43,637 bases of DNA. It comes from Pseudomonadota bacterium. Lineage in GTDB: Bacteria; Pseudomonadota; Gammaproteobacteria; Burkholderiales; Rhodocyclaceae. Positions 1 through 7,889 of this stretch are shown here, piece by piece (positions within the stretch are counted from its first letter, which is position 1; each line of letters opens with the position of its first letter). The stretch is taken from assembly GCA_018240785.1 (NCBI GenBank), contig JAFEFC010000005.1:1-43637 (forward strand), given 5' to 3'. Position numbers and translations under genes: made by a program. The notes below the pieces were generated by a model that did no database searches, was not told where the DNA came from, and saw only the letters and a list, made by a program, of their open reading frames with translations.

Positions 1-241
1 ATGGGGTTCGTGGAGCGCTTACCGTGATCTGGCGCTTGCCGCCACCTCCGGTCGCGGCGGGGCGCGCGGCCTTGTGGTCCCCCGCCAGCCCCTGGCCGGC
101 GAGTGCCCGCGCTTCGGACACCGCCACCACGGCGCCACGGCGCACGGACCGCAGCAGGATGGCCTGCAGCCGGCCGGCGCGTGGAAAGCAGGCAGAGAGA
201 GCGCGCAGGTCGGCGTCTGGCGGGGCAGCGGATGCGGGCAT
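1..241 (-). CDS. MOSC-domain protein (partial, runs off left edge)
   Basis: The reading frame starts at the ATG at 241-239 and stays open for 80 codons to the window edge. The protein begins MPASAAPPDADLRAL. Residues 20-70 (GRLQAILLRSV, GQGLAGDHKA, GGGKRQIT) follow the pattern of MOSC proteins, the sulfur-carrier domain family related to the C-terminus of molybdenum cofactor sulfurase. A GGAG Shine-Dalgarno lies 8 nt before the start. The last ~9 visible residues (VSAPRTP) do not look like the usual ITLIQ-EHL continuation, so the sequence may diverge at the extreme edge. The substrate is unknown. The family call is moderate because only the N-terminal third is visible. Confidence 0.6.
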   Translation of the reverse strand, partial: MPASAAPPDADLRALSACFPRAGRLQAILLRSVRRGAVVAVSEARALAGQGLAGDHKAARPAATGGGGKRQITVSAPRTP

Positions 242-255
242 CGTCGTGACTCCGA

Positions 256-336
256 TCAGGCGAAGGGCGCGATGGCGAAGATGCGCGCCGAGTGGGTGGC
301 GAAGAACAGCAGCAGGCCCAGGATCTGGACGGTCAT
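256..336 (-). pseudogene. 26-residue NnrU-like N-terminal remnant
   Basis: This is a short frame with a good ribosome binding site (GGAG 8-9 nt before the ATG at 336-334). It encodes one hydrophobic helix, beginning MTVQILGLLLFFATHSARIF and stopping after 26 residues. The start resembles that of NnrU-family membrane proteins (M-x-x-x-I-x-G-L-x-x-F-x-x-H-S-x-R-I), which are normally about 190-230 residues and linked to nitric oxide/denitrification genes. The stop is 14 nt before the MOSC gene start, so the two could be co-transcribed. It may be a truncated NnrU gene or a genuine small membrane protein. The similarity is from memory and covers only 20 residues. Confidence 0.35.
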
Positions 337-508
337 GCGGTTTTCTCCAGGAAGCGCGGTGTCGGGCAGACCACAGCCCCGCTCATGTATAGCCCAGCCT
401 GCGCCTGGCTCGCCACCACCCTGACGTCACACACCGGCCTCTTTCGCGATTGGACACCCATCGACGTGCTGGCCGGATGGGCGCCGACCGCTCAAGGCGC
501 CGCGTGCA

Positions 509-542
509 CTTAAGCCTGCGTTAAGTCTCACCACCCTAGGCT
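509..542 (+). promoter_or_regulatory. PmrA/PhoB-type direct-repeat box and -10 upstream of the channel-mprF-acvB unit
   Basis: CTTAAG at 509-514 and GTTAAG at 520-525 are direct repeats with an exact 11-bp period (5-nt spacer). This is the layout bound by OmpR/PhoB-family response regulators, and the half-sites resemble the PmrA/BasR box (YTTAAK-N5-YTTAAK). A candidate -10, TAGGCT (537-542), begins 11 nt after the second half-site. That spacing is seen at PhoB-family activated promoters, where the repeat replaces the -35. The first gene starts at 631. No response regulator is encoded in the window. Confidence 0.45.
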
Positions 543-630
543 GGCGCCCGATGCTGGTCGGATCGGGCGCGCTCGCTCGACGCTGCTTGGGCCCCTGCTC
601 CTGCGCACCAGCCCAACCGAGCACGCCACC

Positions 631-1101
631 ATGCCGATCGTCTTCTTCGCCTGCTTCCTGCTCCTCGTGTCGAGCACCGTCCTGCACTATGAGGCGTTGC
701 GCACGCTCCATCTGCGCCTGCCGGCCTTGCGCATTCCTCCGCGCACCAAGCTGCTCGTGGTCATGGCCGGTGCCTTTCTCGCCCACGGCGCCGAGATCGC
801 GCTGTTCGGCGTGGCCATGCATGCGCTCATCCATCTCGCCGATGCGGGCAGCCTCGGGACGGCCCCGGCCAGCTTCTCCAACTGCATGTACCTGTCGGCC
901 GAGACCTACACCTCCCTCGGCTTTGGCGACCTGACGCCCACCGGCCCGGTGCGCATGCTCGCCGGGACGGAAGCGCTCCTCGGACTGCTGCTGATCGGCT
1001 GGTCCGCCTCCTTCACCTACCTTTCCATGGAACGCTTCTGGACGCTTCCCAGGAACACTCCGCAGAACACGGCGTCCGCGGACGAGGTCGCACGTCCATG
1101 A
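631..1101 (+). CDS. Two-TM potassium channel family protein
   Basis: The 156-residue inner-membrane protein has an N-terminal helix (residues 1-20), a second helix (about 45-68), a pore loop with the selectivity-filter-like motif TYTSLGFGD (about 92-100), and a final helix (about 108-130). This is the Ion_trans_2 two-TM/one-pore layout. It is a likely K+ or cation channel that works as a tetramer. There is no RCK/TrkA_N regulatory domain. The stop overlaps the mprF start by 4 nt (ATGA), so the genes are translationally coupled. The link to lysyl-PG synthesis is unexplained; adjusting membrane potential during cationic stress is one inference. Confidence 0.8.
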   Translation: MPIVFFACFLLLVSSTVLHYEALRTLHLRLPALRIPPRTKLLVVMAGAFLAHGAEIALFGVAMHALIHLADAGSLGTAPASFSNCMYLSAETYTSLGFGDLTPTGPVRMLAGTEALLGLLLIGWSASFTYLSMERFWTLPRNTPQNTASADEVARP

Positions 1102-3833
1102 AAATGCCGTTACGCTTGCGTCGCATCGACGCCGCCGACGTGGCGCTGCCGCCTGACAGCCCGGCGCAGACGGCGCCGAAGCGATGCCTGCAGGTCGCAC
1201 GCAATCTGCAGGCAATCCCGCAAGGACGACGCACGACAACGCAGCCCATGACCGCGATCGAAGCAAGGGACGACCCAGCTCAGGCCAGCGGCGAACCGCC
1301 CGGATTGCTGCGCCGCTTCGCCCTGCCGGCCATCGCCATCGTGCTGCTGGTGCTGGCCTGGTTCGCGGTCAGCCACCTGGCCGCCAACGTGTCCTACGCC
1401 GACATCCGCTCGGCCATCGACAGCACCGGACCGCTCGCGCTGATCGCTGCGCTCGCCTTCGCCGCGCTCAGCTTTGCCGCGCTCACGGTGTATGACCTGA
1501 GCGCGCTCGCCTTCGTCGGCCGCCGCCTGCCGCTGCCAGTGGTGGCGCTGACTTCGTTCTGCGCCTATGCGGTGGGCAACACCGTCGGCTTCGGCGCGCT
1601 GACGGCCGGCGCGATCCGCTACCGCTTCTACACTTCGCAGGGGGTGGAGCCGGAGGACATCGCCGGCATCGTCACCTTCGTCACGATCGCCTTCGGGCTG
1701 GGCCTCGCCGGCGTGGCCGGCGCCGGCATGCTGGTCGCCGGCGGCGAGCTTGCCGGGCTGCTGTCACCGCAGGCAGCGCGCTTGCTGGGCGGCGCGGTGC
1801 TGCTGGCGCTGGCAGGCCTGGTGCTGGCGGCGGGCGACGGCCGCACGCTGCGCCTCTTTGCGCGCGACTGGCGCCTGCCGTCGCGGCTGCTGATGCTGCG
1901 CCAGTTCCTCGCCACCGCAGTCGATGTGTCGGCGTCTGCCGCCGTGCTGTGGGCCCTGCTGCCGACGGGCAGCGCCAGCCTGCCGGCCGTCATCGCCCTC
2001 TATGCCGTCGCCGTGGGCCTGGGCGTGCTGAGCCACGTGCCGGCGGGGCTGGGGGTGTTCGAGACAGTGATCGTCGCCGGCCTGGGCGAGCGCGCGGGCG
2101 TCGATGCGGTGCTCGGCGCGCTGGTGCTGTACCGCGTGGTCTATCACCTCGTGCCGCTGGTGCTGGCGGTGCTCGCCATCTCCGCGCTGGAGATGCGCCG
2201 CGTCGTCGCCAGCCCGCTCGCCGCGCTGGCCTTGCGCGCCGCCACGCGCATGGCGCCGCCCACCATCGGCGCGTTCACGCTGGTGCTGGGCGCAGTGCTG
2301 ATCTTCTCCGGGGTGACGCCGATCGGCGAGGCGCCGCTGACCCTGCTCGCCGCCTGGCTGCCGCTGCCGCTGGTGGAGGGCGCCCACTTCCTCGGCAGCG
2401 TGCTCGGCGTGGTGTTGCTGCTGGTGGCACGCGGCCTGGTGTTCCGCCTCGACGGAGCGTGGTGGCTGGCGATGGTGCTGGTGCCGCTGTCCATGGTGCT
2501 GGCCATGGCCAAGGGCGTGGCCCTGGGCGAGGCGGTGCTGCTCGCCACGCTGCTCACCGGGCTGATCGCCTCGCGCCGGGTGTTCTCGCGGCCGGCGTCG
2601 CTGCTGCACCAGGCACTGTCGCCCGGCTGGCTGGCGGCGATGGGCACGCTGCTCGTCACCGCGGCCGCGCTGCTGTTCTTCGTGTACAAGGAAGTCGCCT
2701 ACAGCCACGAGCTGTGGTGGCAGTTCGAGCTGTCGGGCGAGGCGCCGCGCAGCCTGCGCGCCATGGTCGGCATCCTGCTGACCGCCGGCTTCGGCGCCGG
2801 CTGGATGCTGCTGCGGCCGTCTTCCGCCGCGGCGGCACGGCCAGGCCGGCAGGAGCTGGACCAGGCGATGCGCATCGTCGCCATGCAGCCGCGCACCGAG
2901 GCCTGCCTGGTGGCGATGGGCGACAAGAACCTGCTGTTTTCCGCCGACGGGCGTGCCTTCATCATGTACGGCCGGCAGGGGCGTTCCTGGGTCGCGCTGT
3001 CGGACCCGGTCGGCCCGCGCGAGTGCTGGCCCGAGCTCGTGTGGCGCTTCGTCGAGATGGCTGGCCAGGCGGGCGGCCGCGCGGTGTTCTACCAGGTGGC
3101 GGCGGATTCGCTGGCGCTGTATGCCGATGCGGGGCTGATGGCCTTCAAGCTGGGCGAGGAGGCGCGCGTGCCGCTGGCCGAATTCGATCTCCACGGCCCA
3201 CGCCGCGCCGGCCTGCGCCAGGCGATCAACCGCGCCGAGCGCGATGGGCTGGACTTCTCCATCCTGCCGCCCGCAGCGGTTCCTGCCCACCTGGCGGAGC
3301 TGGCCGAGGTGTCGGCCGCCTGGATGACCCACCACAAGGTGCGCGAGAAGCGCTTCTCGCTGGGCGCCTTCGACCCCGACTACCTGCAGGGCCAGCCGGT
3401 GGCGCTGCTCAGGCGCGACGGCCGCATCGTCGCCTTCGCCAACCTGCTGCTGACCGAACTGCGCGACGAGGTGAGCATCGACCTGATGCGCTTCGTCCCC
3501 GACGCCCCCAACGGCGTCATGGAAGTGCTGCTGACCCGGCTGATGCTGCACTACAAGGACGCCGGCCATGCCTCGTTCAACCTCGGCATGGCGCCGCTGT
3601 CCGGCCTGTCGGCGAGCGAGGCGGCGCCGGTGTGGCATCGCGTCGGGCGCGCGGTGTTCGAGCACGGCGAGCGCTACTACAACTTCGCCGGGCTGCGCGC
3701 CTTCAAGTCCAAGTTCCGCCCCGAATGGCGACCGCGCTACCTGGCGGTGGGCGGCGGCATCAACCCCATGCTGGCGCTGACCGACATCACGGTGCTGATT
3801 GGCGGCGGGCTGAAGGGCGTCATCGGCAAATAG
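1098..3833 (+). CDS. mprF: Bifunctional lysylphosphatidylglycerol flippase/synthetase MprF
   Basis: MprF transfers lysine from Lys-tRNA to phosphatidylglycerol and flips the product to the outer leaflet, lowering surface negative charge and raising resistance to cationic peptides. The 911-residue frame has a polytopic N-terminal flippase part (about residues 75-600, roughly 13-14 helices). A soluble C-terminal DUF2156/GNAT-like synthetase domain follows (about 610-905), including the segments NRAERDGLDFSIL and FNLGMAPLSGL. The length fits if translation starts at 1098, overlapping the channel gene. An internal ATG at 1248 (MTAIEA) would remove a 50-residue non-conserved N-terminus and may be the real start. 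Lysine is the usual substrate, but alanine cannot be excluded. Confidence 0.9.
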   Translation: MKMPLRLRRIDAADVALPPDSPAQTAPKRCLQVARNLQAIPQGRRTTTQPMTAIEARDDPAQASGEPPGLLRRFALPAIAIVLLVLAWFAVSHLAANVSYADIRSAIDSTGPLALIAALAFAALSFAALTVYDLSALAFVGRRLPLPVVALTSFCAYAVGNTVGFGALTAGAIRYRFYTSQGVEPEDIAGIVTFVTIAFGLGLAGVAGAGMLVAGGELAGLLSPQAARLLGGAVLLALAGLVLAAGDGRTLRLFARDWRLPSRLLMLRQFLATAVDVSASAAVLWALLPTGSASLPAVIALYAVAVGLGVLSHVPAGLGVFETVIVAGLGERAGVDAVLGALVLYRVVYHLVPLVLAVLAISALEMRRVVASPLAALALRAATRMAPPTIGAFTLVLGAVLIFSGVTPIGEAPLTLLAAWLPLPLVEGAHFLGSVLGVVLLLVARGLVFRLDGAWWLAMVLVPLSMVLAMAKGVALGEAVLLATLLTGLIASRRVFSRPASLLHQALSPGWLAAMGTLLVTAAALLFFVYKEVAYSHELWWQFELSGEAPRSLRAMVGILLTAGFGAGWMLLRPSSAAAARPGRQELDQAMRIVAMQPRTEACLVAMGDKNLLFSADGRAFIMYGRQGRSWVALSDPVGPRECWPELVWRFVEMAGQAGGRAVFYQVAADSLALYADAGLMAFKLGEEARVPLAEFDLHGPRRAGLRQAINRAERDGLDFSILPPAAVPAHLAELAEVSAAWMTHHKVREKRFSLGAFDPDYLQGQPVALLRRDGRIVAFANLLLTELRDEVSIDLMRFVPDAPNGVMEVLLTRLMLHYKDAGHASFNLGMAPLSGLSASEAAPVWHRVGRAVFEHGERYYNFAGLRAFKSKFRPEWRPRYLAVGGGINPMLALTDITVLIGGGLKGVIGK

Positions 3834-3890
3834 CAGGCGGGCAACAGGAAGCGAGCAAACGGAAGCGGGCAACGCGCCGCGGAGCATGCA

Positions 3891-5279
3891 ATGAATGAAT
3901 ACCTGACCTTCGGATCACGCACGAAACGGGCCCTGCGCCTGCTGCTCGCCGGAGTCCTGCTTGGTGCGGCGACCGCACGCGCCGCGGTGCCCGCGCAGCC
4001 GATGACGGGCGCGCCGGTGATCGTGCCGCCGCAGGCCACGCCGACGGGCGCGGTGGTCCTGTTCTCGGGTGCGGAGGGCTGGGGCGAGGCCGAGCGCAAG
4101 CTCGCCGGCACCCTGGCCGGGCGCGGACAGCTCGTCATCGGCGTCGATACCGCCGGCACGCTGCGGCGCATGGCACAAAGCCGCGACGACTGCGTCACCC
4201 TCGTCGGCGAGATCGAGGCGGTGAGCCACCAGGCGCAGCGCGAAGCCGGCGCGCCCGCATACCACTTCCCGGTGCTCGCCGGCATCGGCACCGGCGGCAC
4301 GATGGCGCTGCAGGTCGCCGGCCAGGCCTCGACCGCGACGCTGGACCGCGTGCTGGCCGTCGACCCGGCGCCCACCCTGCCCGGCAGCAAACCCCTGTGC
4401 GGCGAGCAGGCCCCCGGCACGGGGCCGCGCGGCTCCGCCCACCGCGCGGCAGCCTACGAGCTGCCCGCCGGTGCGCTGCCCTACGGCGTGGACATCCGGC
4501 TCAGCGCGTCCGCGAGCACCGGCGTGCGCCTGCGCGCCGGCGAATTCGCGACGAAGCATCCGCAAGCCGGGCTGGCGAGCGACTCGCAGGCAAGCCCGGC
4601 AGACGCGCTGCTCGACGGGCTGGCCGCGCCCGCGCAGCCGGCAGCCCCGGCCGCCGTGGCCGACCTGCCGCTGGTCGAGCTGCCGGTGGCCCATCCCGGC
4701 GACACCTTCGCCGTGCTCTATTCCGGCGACGGCGGCTGGCGCGACCTCGACAAGCAGCTCGCCACGATCCTGCAGCGCAGCGGCCTGCCTGTCGTGGGCG
4801 TGGACGTGCTGCGTTACTTCTGGGCGCACCGTACGCCGGAACAGGGCGCGCAGGACCTCGGCCGCATCATCGAGGCCTACCGGCAGAAGTGGGGCGCGAA
4901 GAAGGTGGTGCTGATCGGCTTTTCCTTTGGCGCCGACGTGCTGCCTGCGCTGTACAACCGCCTGCCGGCAGCGGCACAGGCTGCCGTGGTGCAGTTGTCG
5001 CTGCTCGCCTTCGCGGCGGAGACGGACTTCGAGGTCACCGTGTCGGGCTGGCTGGAACAGCATCGCAGCACCGCGCTGCCGACGCTGCCCGAAGTCCAGC
5101 GCATCGACCCGCGCCGCGTGCAGTGCTTCTACGGCGAGGACGACGACGAGGCCGCCTGCGCACAGATCAAGACCGGCGCAGAGCTCATCCACACGTCCGG
5201 CGGTCATCACTTCGACGGCGACTACGACGCCCTCGCCCGCCGCATCCTGCAGGGCATCGGGCGTCGCGACACGCTCTGA
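3891..5279 (+). CDS. acvB: AcvB/VirJ family serine hydrolase (lysyl-PG hydrolase)
   Basis: The 462-residue protein has a signal peptide (1-32, cut near ARA-AVPA). It has two alpha/beta-hydrolase-like halves, the layout of Agrobacterium AcvB. The first half carries only a weak elbow (GIGTGG, 131-136). The second carries LYSGDGGWRDLDK (276-288) and the nucleophile motif GFSFGAD with Ser345 and a neighbouring Asp349. A C-terminal GGHHF supplies the catalytic His. AcvB hydrolyses lysyl-phosphatidylglycerol in the periplasm, so it opposes MprF directly upstream (57-nt gap, same strand). The pairing matches lpiA-atvA operons of rhizobia. The function is inferred from family and context. Confidence 0.88.
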   Translation: MNEYLTFGSRTKRALRLLLAGVLLGAATARAAVPAQPMTGAPVIVPPQATPTGAVVLFSGAEGWGEAERKLAGTLAGRGQLVIGVDTAGTLRRMAQSRDDCVTLVGEIEAVSHQAQREAGAPAYHFPVLAGIGTGGTMALQVAGQASTATLDRVLAVDPAPTLPGSKPLCGEQAPGTGPRGSAHRAAAYELPAGALPYGVDIRLSASASTGVRLRAGEFATKHPQAGLASDSQASPADALLDGLAAPAQPAAPAAVADLPLVELPVAHPGDTFAVLYSGDGGWRDLDKQLATILQRSGLPVVGVDVLRYFWAHRTPEQGAQDLGRIIEAYRQKWGAKKVVLIGFSFGADVLPALYNRLPAAAQAAVVQLSLLAFAAETDFEVTVSGWLEQHRSTALPTLPEVQRIDPRRVQCFYGEDDDEAACAQIKTGAELIHTSGGHHFDGDYDALARRILQGIGRRDTL

Positions 5280-5300
5280 CATGCTGCCACGCCGATCGAT

Positions 5301-5339
5301 CGCGGTCGGCGCCCCTCCCACCGCGCCTGCGCGACCGCG
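5301..5339. terminator. Possible bidirectional stem-loop between convergent genes
   Basis: CGCGGTCG (5301-5308) pairs perfectly with CGACCGCG (5332-5339) in the 75-nt gap between convergent acvB and the cytochrome b561 gene. There is no T-run on either side, so it would be an imperfect intrinsic terminator at best. Confidence 0.3.
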
Positions 5340-5354
5340 GCCGGCGCCTGCGGA

Positions 5355-5891
5355 CTAGCGCCTGAGCTTGGTCCCGGTGACCATCGCGCCGACGAGGTTG
5401 GTGTGCTCGAGCCGCCCCATCACGATCGCCGACGCCGCGTGCAGGCCGGCCAGCGCGATCAGCGCAGACGCCAGCGCCTCGTGAACTTCCTCCAGCCATT
5501 CGGCGCCCCAGTAGGCATCCAGCGTCAGCATCCAGCCCGACGCGCCCAGGCCCAGCACCAGCGCCATCAGCGCGAGCATCATCAACGCGCCGAGCGGGTT
5601 GTGGCCTTCGTGGACTTCGCGCCGGCCGGAGACGAGGCCCGCCAGGTGCGCGCGCAATCGCGCCGGCGTGGGGAAGAAATCTGCAAAACGCGCGTGGCGC
5701 GTGCCGACGAAGCCCCACAGGATGCGCGCCATCACCAGCCCGGTGGCGGTGTAACCGAGCCAGACGTGCAGCGTTTCGCCGTCATCGACGACGAAGAAGT
5801 TCAGCAGCACGCACGTCACCAGGCTCCAGTGGAAGATGCGCACGAAAGGGTCCCACACACGGGTCGGGCGGTTCGGTACGAGTTCGGTCAT
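5355..5891 (-). CDS. Cytochrome b561 domain (dihaem, inner membrane)
   Basis: The start is the ATG at 5891-5889 (MTELVPNRPTRVWDPFVRIF), with GGAG 9 nt upstream. The open frame continues further upstream but has no comparable ribosome site. The 178-residue protein has four predicted helices and the haem-ligand pattern of the bacterial b561/Ni-Fe hydrogenase cytochrome b family: His in FVRIFHWSL, His in GETLHVWLG, His near EEVHEAL and His in LAGLHAAS. It likely moves electrons between the quinone pool and a periplasmic acceptor. It lies 71 nt downstream of the PepSY gene on the same strand, a common pairing in Betaproteobacteria. Confidence 0.88.
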   Translation of the reverse strand: MTELVPNRPTRVWDPFVRIFHWSLVTCVLLNFFVVDDGETLHVWLGYTATGLVMARILWGFVGTRHARFADFFPTPARLRAHLAGLVSGRREVHEGHNPLGALMMLALMALVLGLGASGWMLTLDAYWGAEWLEEVHEALASALIALAGLHAASAIVMGRLEHTNLVGAMVTGTKLRR

Positions 5892-5962
5892 GGTCGAGAT
5901 CTCCTGACGGCCGGTGCGGCCCGGTGGACGCGCGGGCACGGCACCGGCCTGCACCCTGCTGA

Positions 5963-6361
5963 TCACATCGTCCGGGTCGGAGTGGTGGTGGTGGTCGTCG
6001 CGGTCGGGGTGGTGGTCGTGGTCGGGGTGGTCGGGGTGGTCGGGGTGGTCGGGGTGGTCGGGGTGGTCGGGGTGGTGGTCGACACGGCGGTCGAGGTCCG
6101 CGCCTTGACGACCTGGCCGTCAACCGGGTTGTGGTAGATCTCGACGCGGTGGCCGTCCTTGTCCCAGCCGTACATCTCGTAGCAGTTCCCCTTGGTGACG
6201 AGGAAGCGCTCGATCGTGTGGCCGCTGTCGACCAGCTTCTGCAGCATCTGCTGCTGCGTCATCCAGGTGGTGGGCGCAGTGGTCGTGCATTGGGGGCCGG
6301 CGAAGGCCGGGGCACCGATCAGCAGGGCCGCGGTGGCGGCAACGAGGTAACGGGTTTTCAT
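5963..6361 (-). CDS. Secreted PepSY-like protein with Thr-Pro repeat tail
   Basis: The start at 6361 (MKTRYLVAATAALLIGAPA) is supported by GGAG 7-8 nt upstream and by the signal peptide cut near AFA-GPQ. The mature part (residues 22-90) contains one PepSY-type fold: QQMLQKLVDSGHTIERF, then Y-E-M-Y-G-W-D-K-D-G-H-R-V-E and NPVDGQVV. Periplasmic PepSY proteins often accompany cytochrome b561 genes and are thought to act in envelope or redox sensing. The C-terminal ~45 residues are a low-complexity Thr/Pro stretch encoded by a minisatellite, expected to be disordered. An overlapping longer frame (to 6415) would put residues in front of a clear signal peptide and was rejected. Confidence 0.8.
   Translation of the reverse strand: MKTRYLVAATAALLIGAPAFAGPQCTTTAPTTWMTQQQMLQKLVDSGHTIERFLVTKGNCYEMYGWDKDGHRVEIYHNPVDGQVVKARTSTAVSTTTPTTPTTPTTPTTPTTPTTTTTPTATTTTTTPTRTM
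6020..6073 (-). repeat. 9-bp minisatellite, six copies, coding Pro-Thr-Thr
   Basis: The unit GGTCGGGGT (plus strand) is repeated six times without error inside the PepSY gene. It is in frame (unit = 3 codons), so copy-number change would lengthen or shorten the Thr/Pro tail without a frameshift. Imperfect copies flank it on both sides. Confidence 0.9.
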
Positions 6362-6406
6362 GGCAGTCTCCTTCGGGTGGTCGCATGCCGGTCTGGCATG
6401 AGGCAC

Positions 6407-6461
6407 ATTCTCCACACCGCCCCTGAACCCACTCTGAAGCGAAACTGAAGCAGCGCTGAAA
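6407..6461 (-). promoter_or_regulatory. Four 11-bp-phased TTCAG repeats and -10 for the PepSY-b561 unit
   Basis: Reading leftward, TTTCAG (6461-6456), CTTCAG (6450-6445), CTTCAG (6439-6434) and GTTCAG (6428-6423) are spaced exactly 11 bp apart, one helical turn. A candidate -10, GAGAAT (6412-6407), lies exactly 10 nt after the last repeat. This geometry is that of OmpR/PhoB-family response regulator sites, with tandem dimers replacing the -35. The PepSY start is about 45 nt further on. The regulator is not encoded in the window. Confidence 0.55.
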
Positions 6462-6593
6462 GAGACCCGGGCGCATCGACATGCGGATCCTTGCCAGGCG
6501 GATCATCTCCAGGCGCATCACGCGACCGCTGCCGGGGCGGCACGTCATGCCGGTCCTGGCCTAGACTGCAGCGTGGCCCCGGATACGGACACC

Positions 6594-7853
6594 ATGAACT
6601 CATTCAACCAGCGCACCGCCGTCCGCATCGCCGTCGTCAGCCTGCTGCTCACCGCAGTAGCCAGCCCCATCGCCGGCCTGGTCGCACACGAGCAGGCGGA
6701 GCAGGCGACGGTCGCGCTGGCCGTCGAGGAGTCGGGCCGCCTGCTGCATCACCTCGGCCCCATCGCACTCAGCGGGCCGCTCGCGCGGAAGAACGCGGAA
6801 CAGGCTGCGGCACTGCTCACCGGCGGGCTGTTCGACATCGCCGAGATCTACAATCTCGACGGCCTGCGCCTCGCCACCGCGATGACTGCGGACGGGCGCC
6901 ATGTCGAGGCGCAACTGCCGGGCCACCTGCGCCCCACGGACGGCCAGACCACCGACGACAGCTTCCGCCTCGCCGACGGGCGCTGGGCGCTACGCGTGTT
7001 CGTGCCGCTGCGTGGCCTGAGCGACGGCGGCGAAGGGATCTCGGGCTATTTCGAGGGCGTGCGGATCGTGTCGGCCTGGCAGCAGCGGCAGATCCTGCAG
7101 CATGCGCTGGGGACGGCGCTCATGGTCGGCCTGGCTTCGCTGCTGTGCGGGCTGGCCATCTATCCGGTGGTGGTGCATCTGTCTGCGGACAACGAACGAA
7201 AGGCGCGCGAAATCCTCGATTCGCACCTGTCGATGATGGAGGCGCTCGGCCGCGCCATCGCCAAGCGCGACTCGGACACCGGCGCGCACAATTTTCGCGT
7301 CGCGTGGATCGCCACCCGCATCGCCGAGCGCCTCGGCCTGCGCGAGCGGGCGATGCAGTCGCTGATCGTCGGCAGCTTCCTGCACGACATCGGCAAGATC
7401 AGCATCCCCGATGCCATTCTGCTGAAACCGGGGGCGCTGGACACCGACGAGACGGAAATCATGCACACCCATGTCGCCCACGGAGAGGAGATCGTCACCG
7501 GCATCGGCTGGCTCGACGAGGCGGTGGCGGTGGTCGCCGCCCACCACGAAAGGTGGGACGGCTCGGGCTACCCGCGCCGCCTGGCGGGCGACGGCATTCC
7601 GCTGCCGGCGCGCATCTTCGCGGTGGCCGATGCGTTCGACGCACTGTGCTCGCGGCGGCCGTACAAGGAAGCGATGGGTTTCGACGCGACGATGTCCATC
7701 CTGCAGGCGGACACCGCCAGGCACTTCGATCCCGAGGTGATGGCCGCATTCACGCCCATTGCGCGCGAGATCTTCGAGCGCCTGGCCGCCGCCAGCGAGG
7801 AAGACACGCGCCGCCTGCTGGAGGAGCGCGTGCGCTTTCACTTCGGCCTGTAG
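6594..7853 (+). CDS. HD-GYP domain phosphodiesterase with periplasmic sensor region
   Basis: HD-GYP proteins hydrolyse cyclic di-GMP. Numbering from the ATG at 6594 (MNSFNQRTAV), there is a TM helix at about 12-31, a periplasmic region at about 32-170, a second TM at about 172-195, and a cytoplasmic HD-GYP domain at about 210-400. The metal motif H264-D265 (FLHDIGKIS), HHE (317-319) and GYP (325-327) are all present, so it should be active. A GTG at 6573 would add seven residues; neither start has a strong ribosome site. It is divergent from the PepSY unit. Its ligand and the process it controls are unknown. Confidence 0.9.
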   Translation: MNSFNQRTAVRIAVVSLLLTAVASPIAGLVAHEQAEQATVALAVEESGRLLHHLGPIALSGPLARKNAEQAAALLTGGLFDIAEIYNLDGLRLATAMTADGRHVEAQLPGHLRPTDGQTTDDSFRLADGRWALRVFVPLRGLSDGGEGISGYFEGVRIVSAWQQRQILQHALGTALMVGLASLLCGLAIYPVVVHLSADNERKAREILDSHLSMMEALGRAIAKRDSDTGAHNFRVAWIATRIAERLGLRERAMQSLIVGSFLHDIGKISIPDAILLKPGALDTDETEIMHTHVAHGEEIVTGIGWLDEAVAVVAAHHERWDGSGYPRRLAGDGIPLPARIFAVADAFDALCSRRPYKEAMGFDATMSILQADTARHFDPEVMAAFTPIAREIFERLAAASEEDTRRLLEERVRFHFGL

Positions 7854-7889
7854 AAGACTGCCGCTGGCCGCTGCGCCAGGATGCCGGAC

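Noticed and set aside
427-1266. 279-codon minus-strand frame over the channel gene
   Set aside because: Shadow of the K+ channel and mprF start; no coding character.
1764-3887. 707-codon open frame antisense to mprF
   Set aside because: His/Gln/Arg-rich composition typical of a shadow frame in GC-rich DNA; MprF on the plus strand has clear family features.
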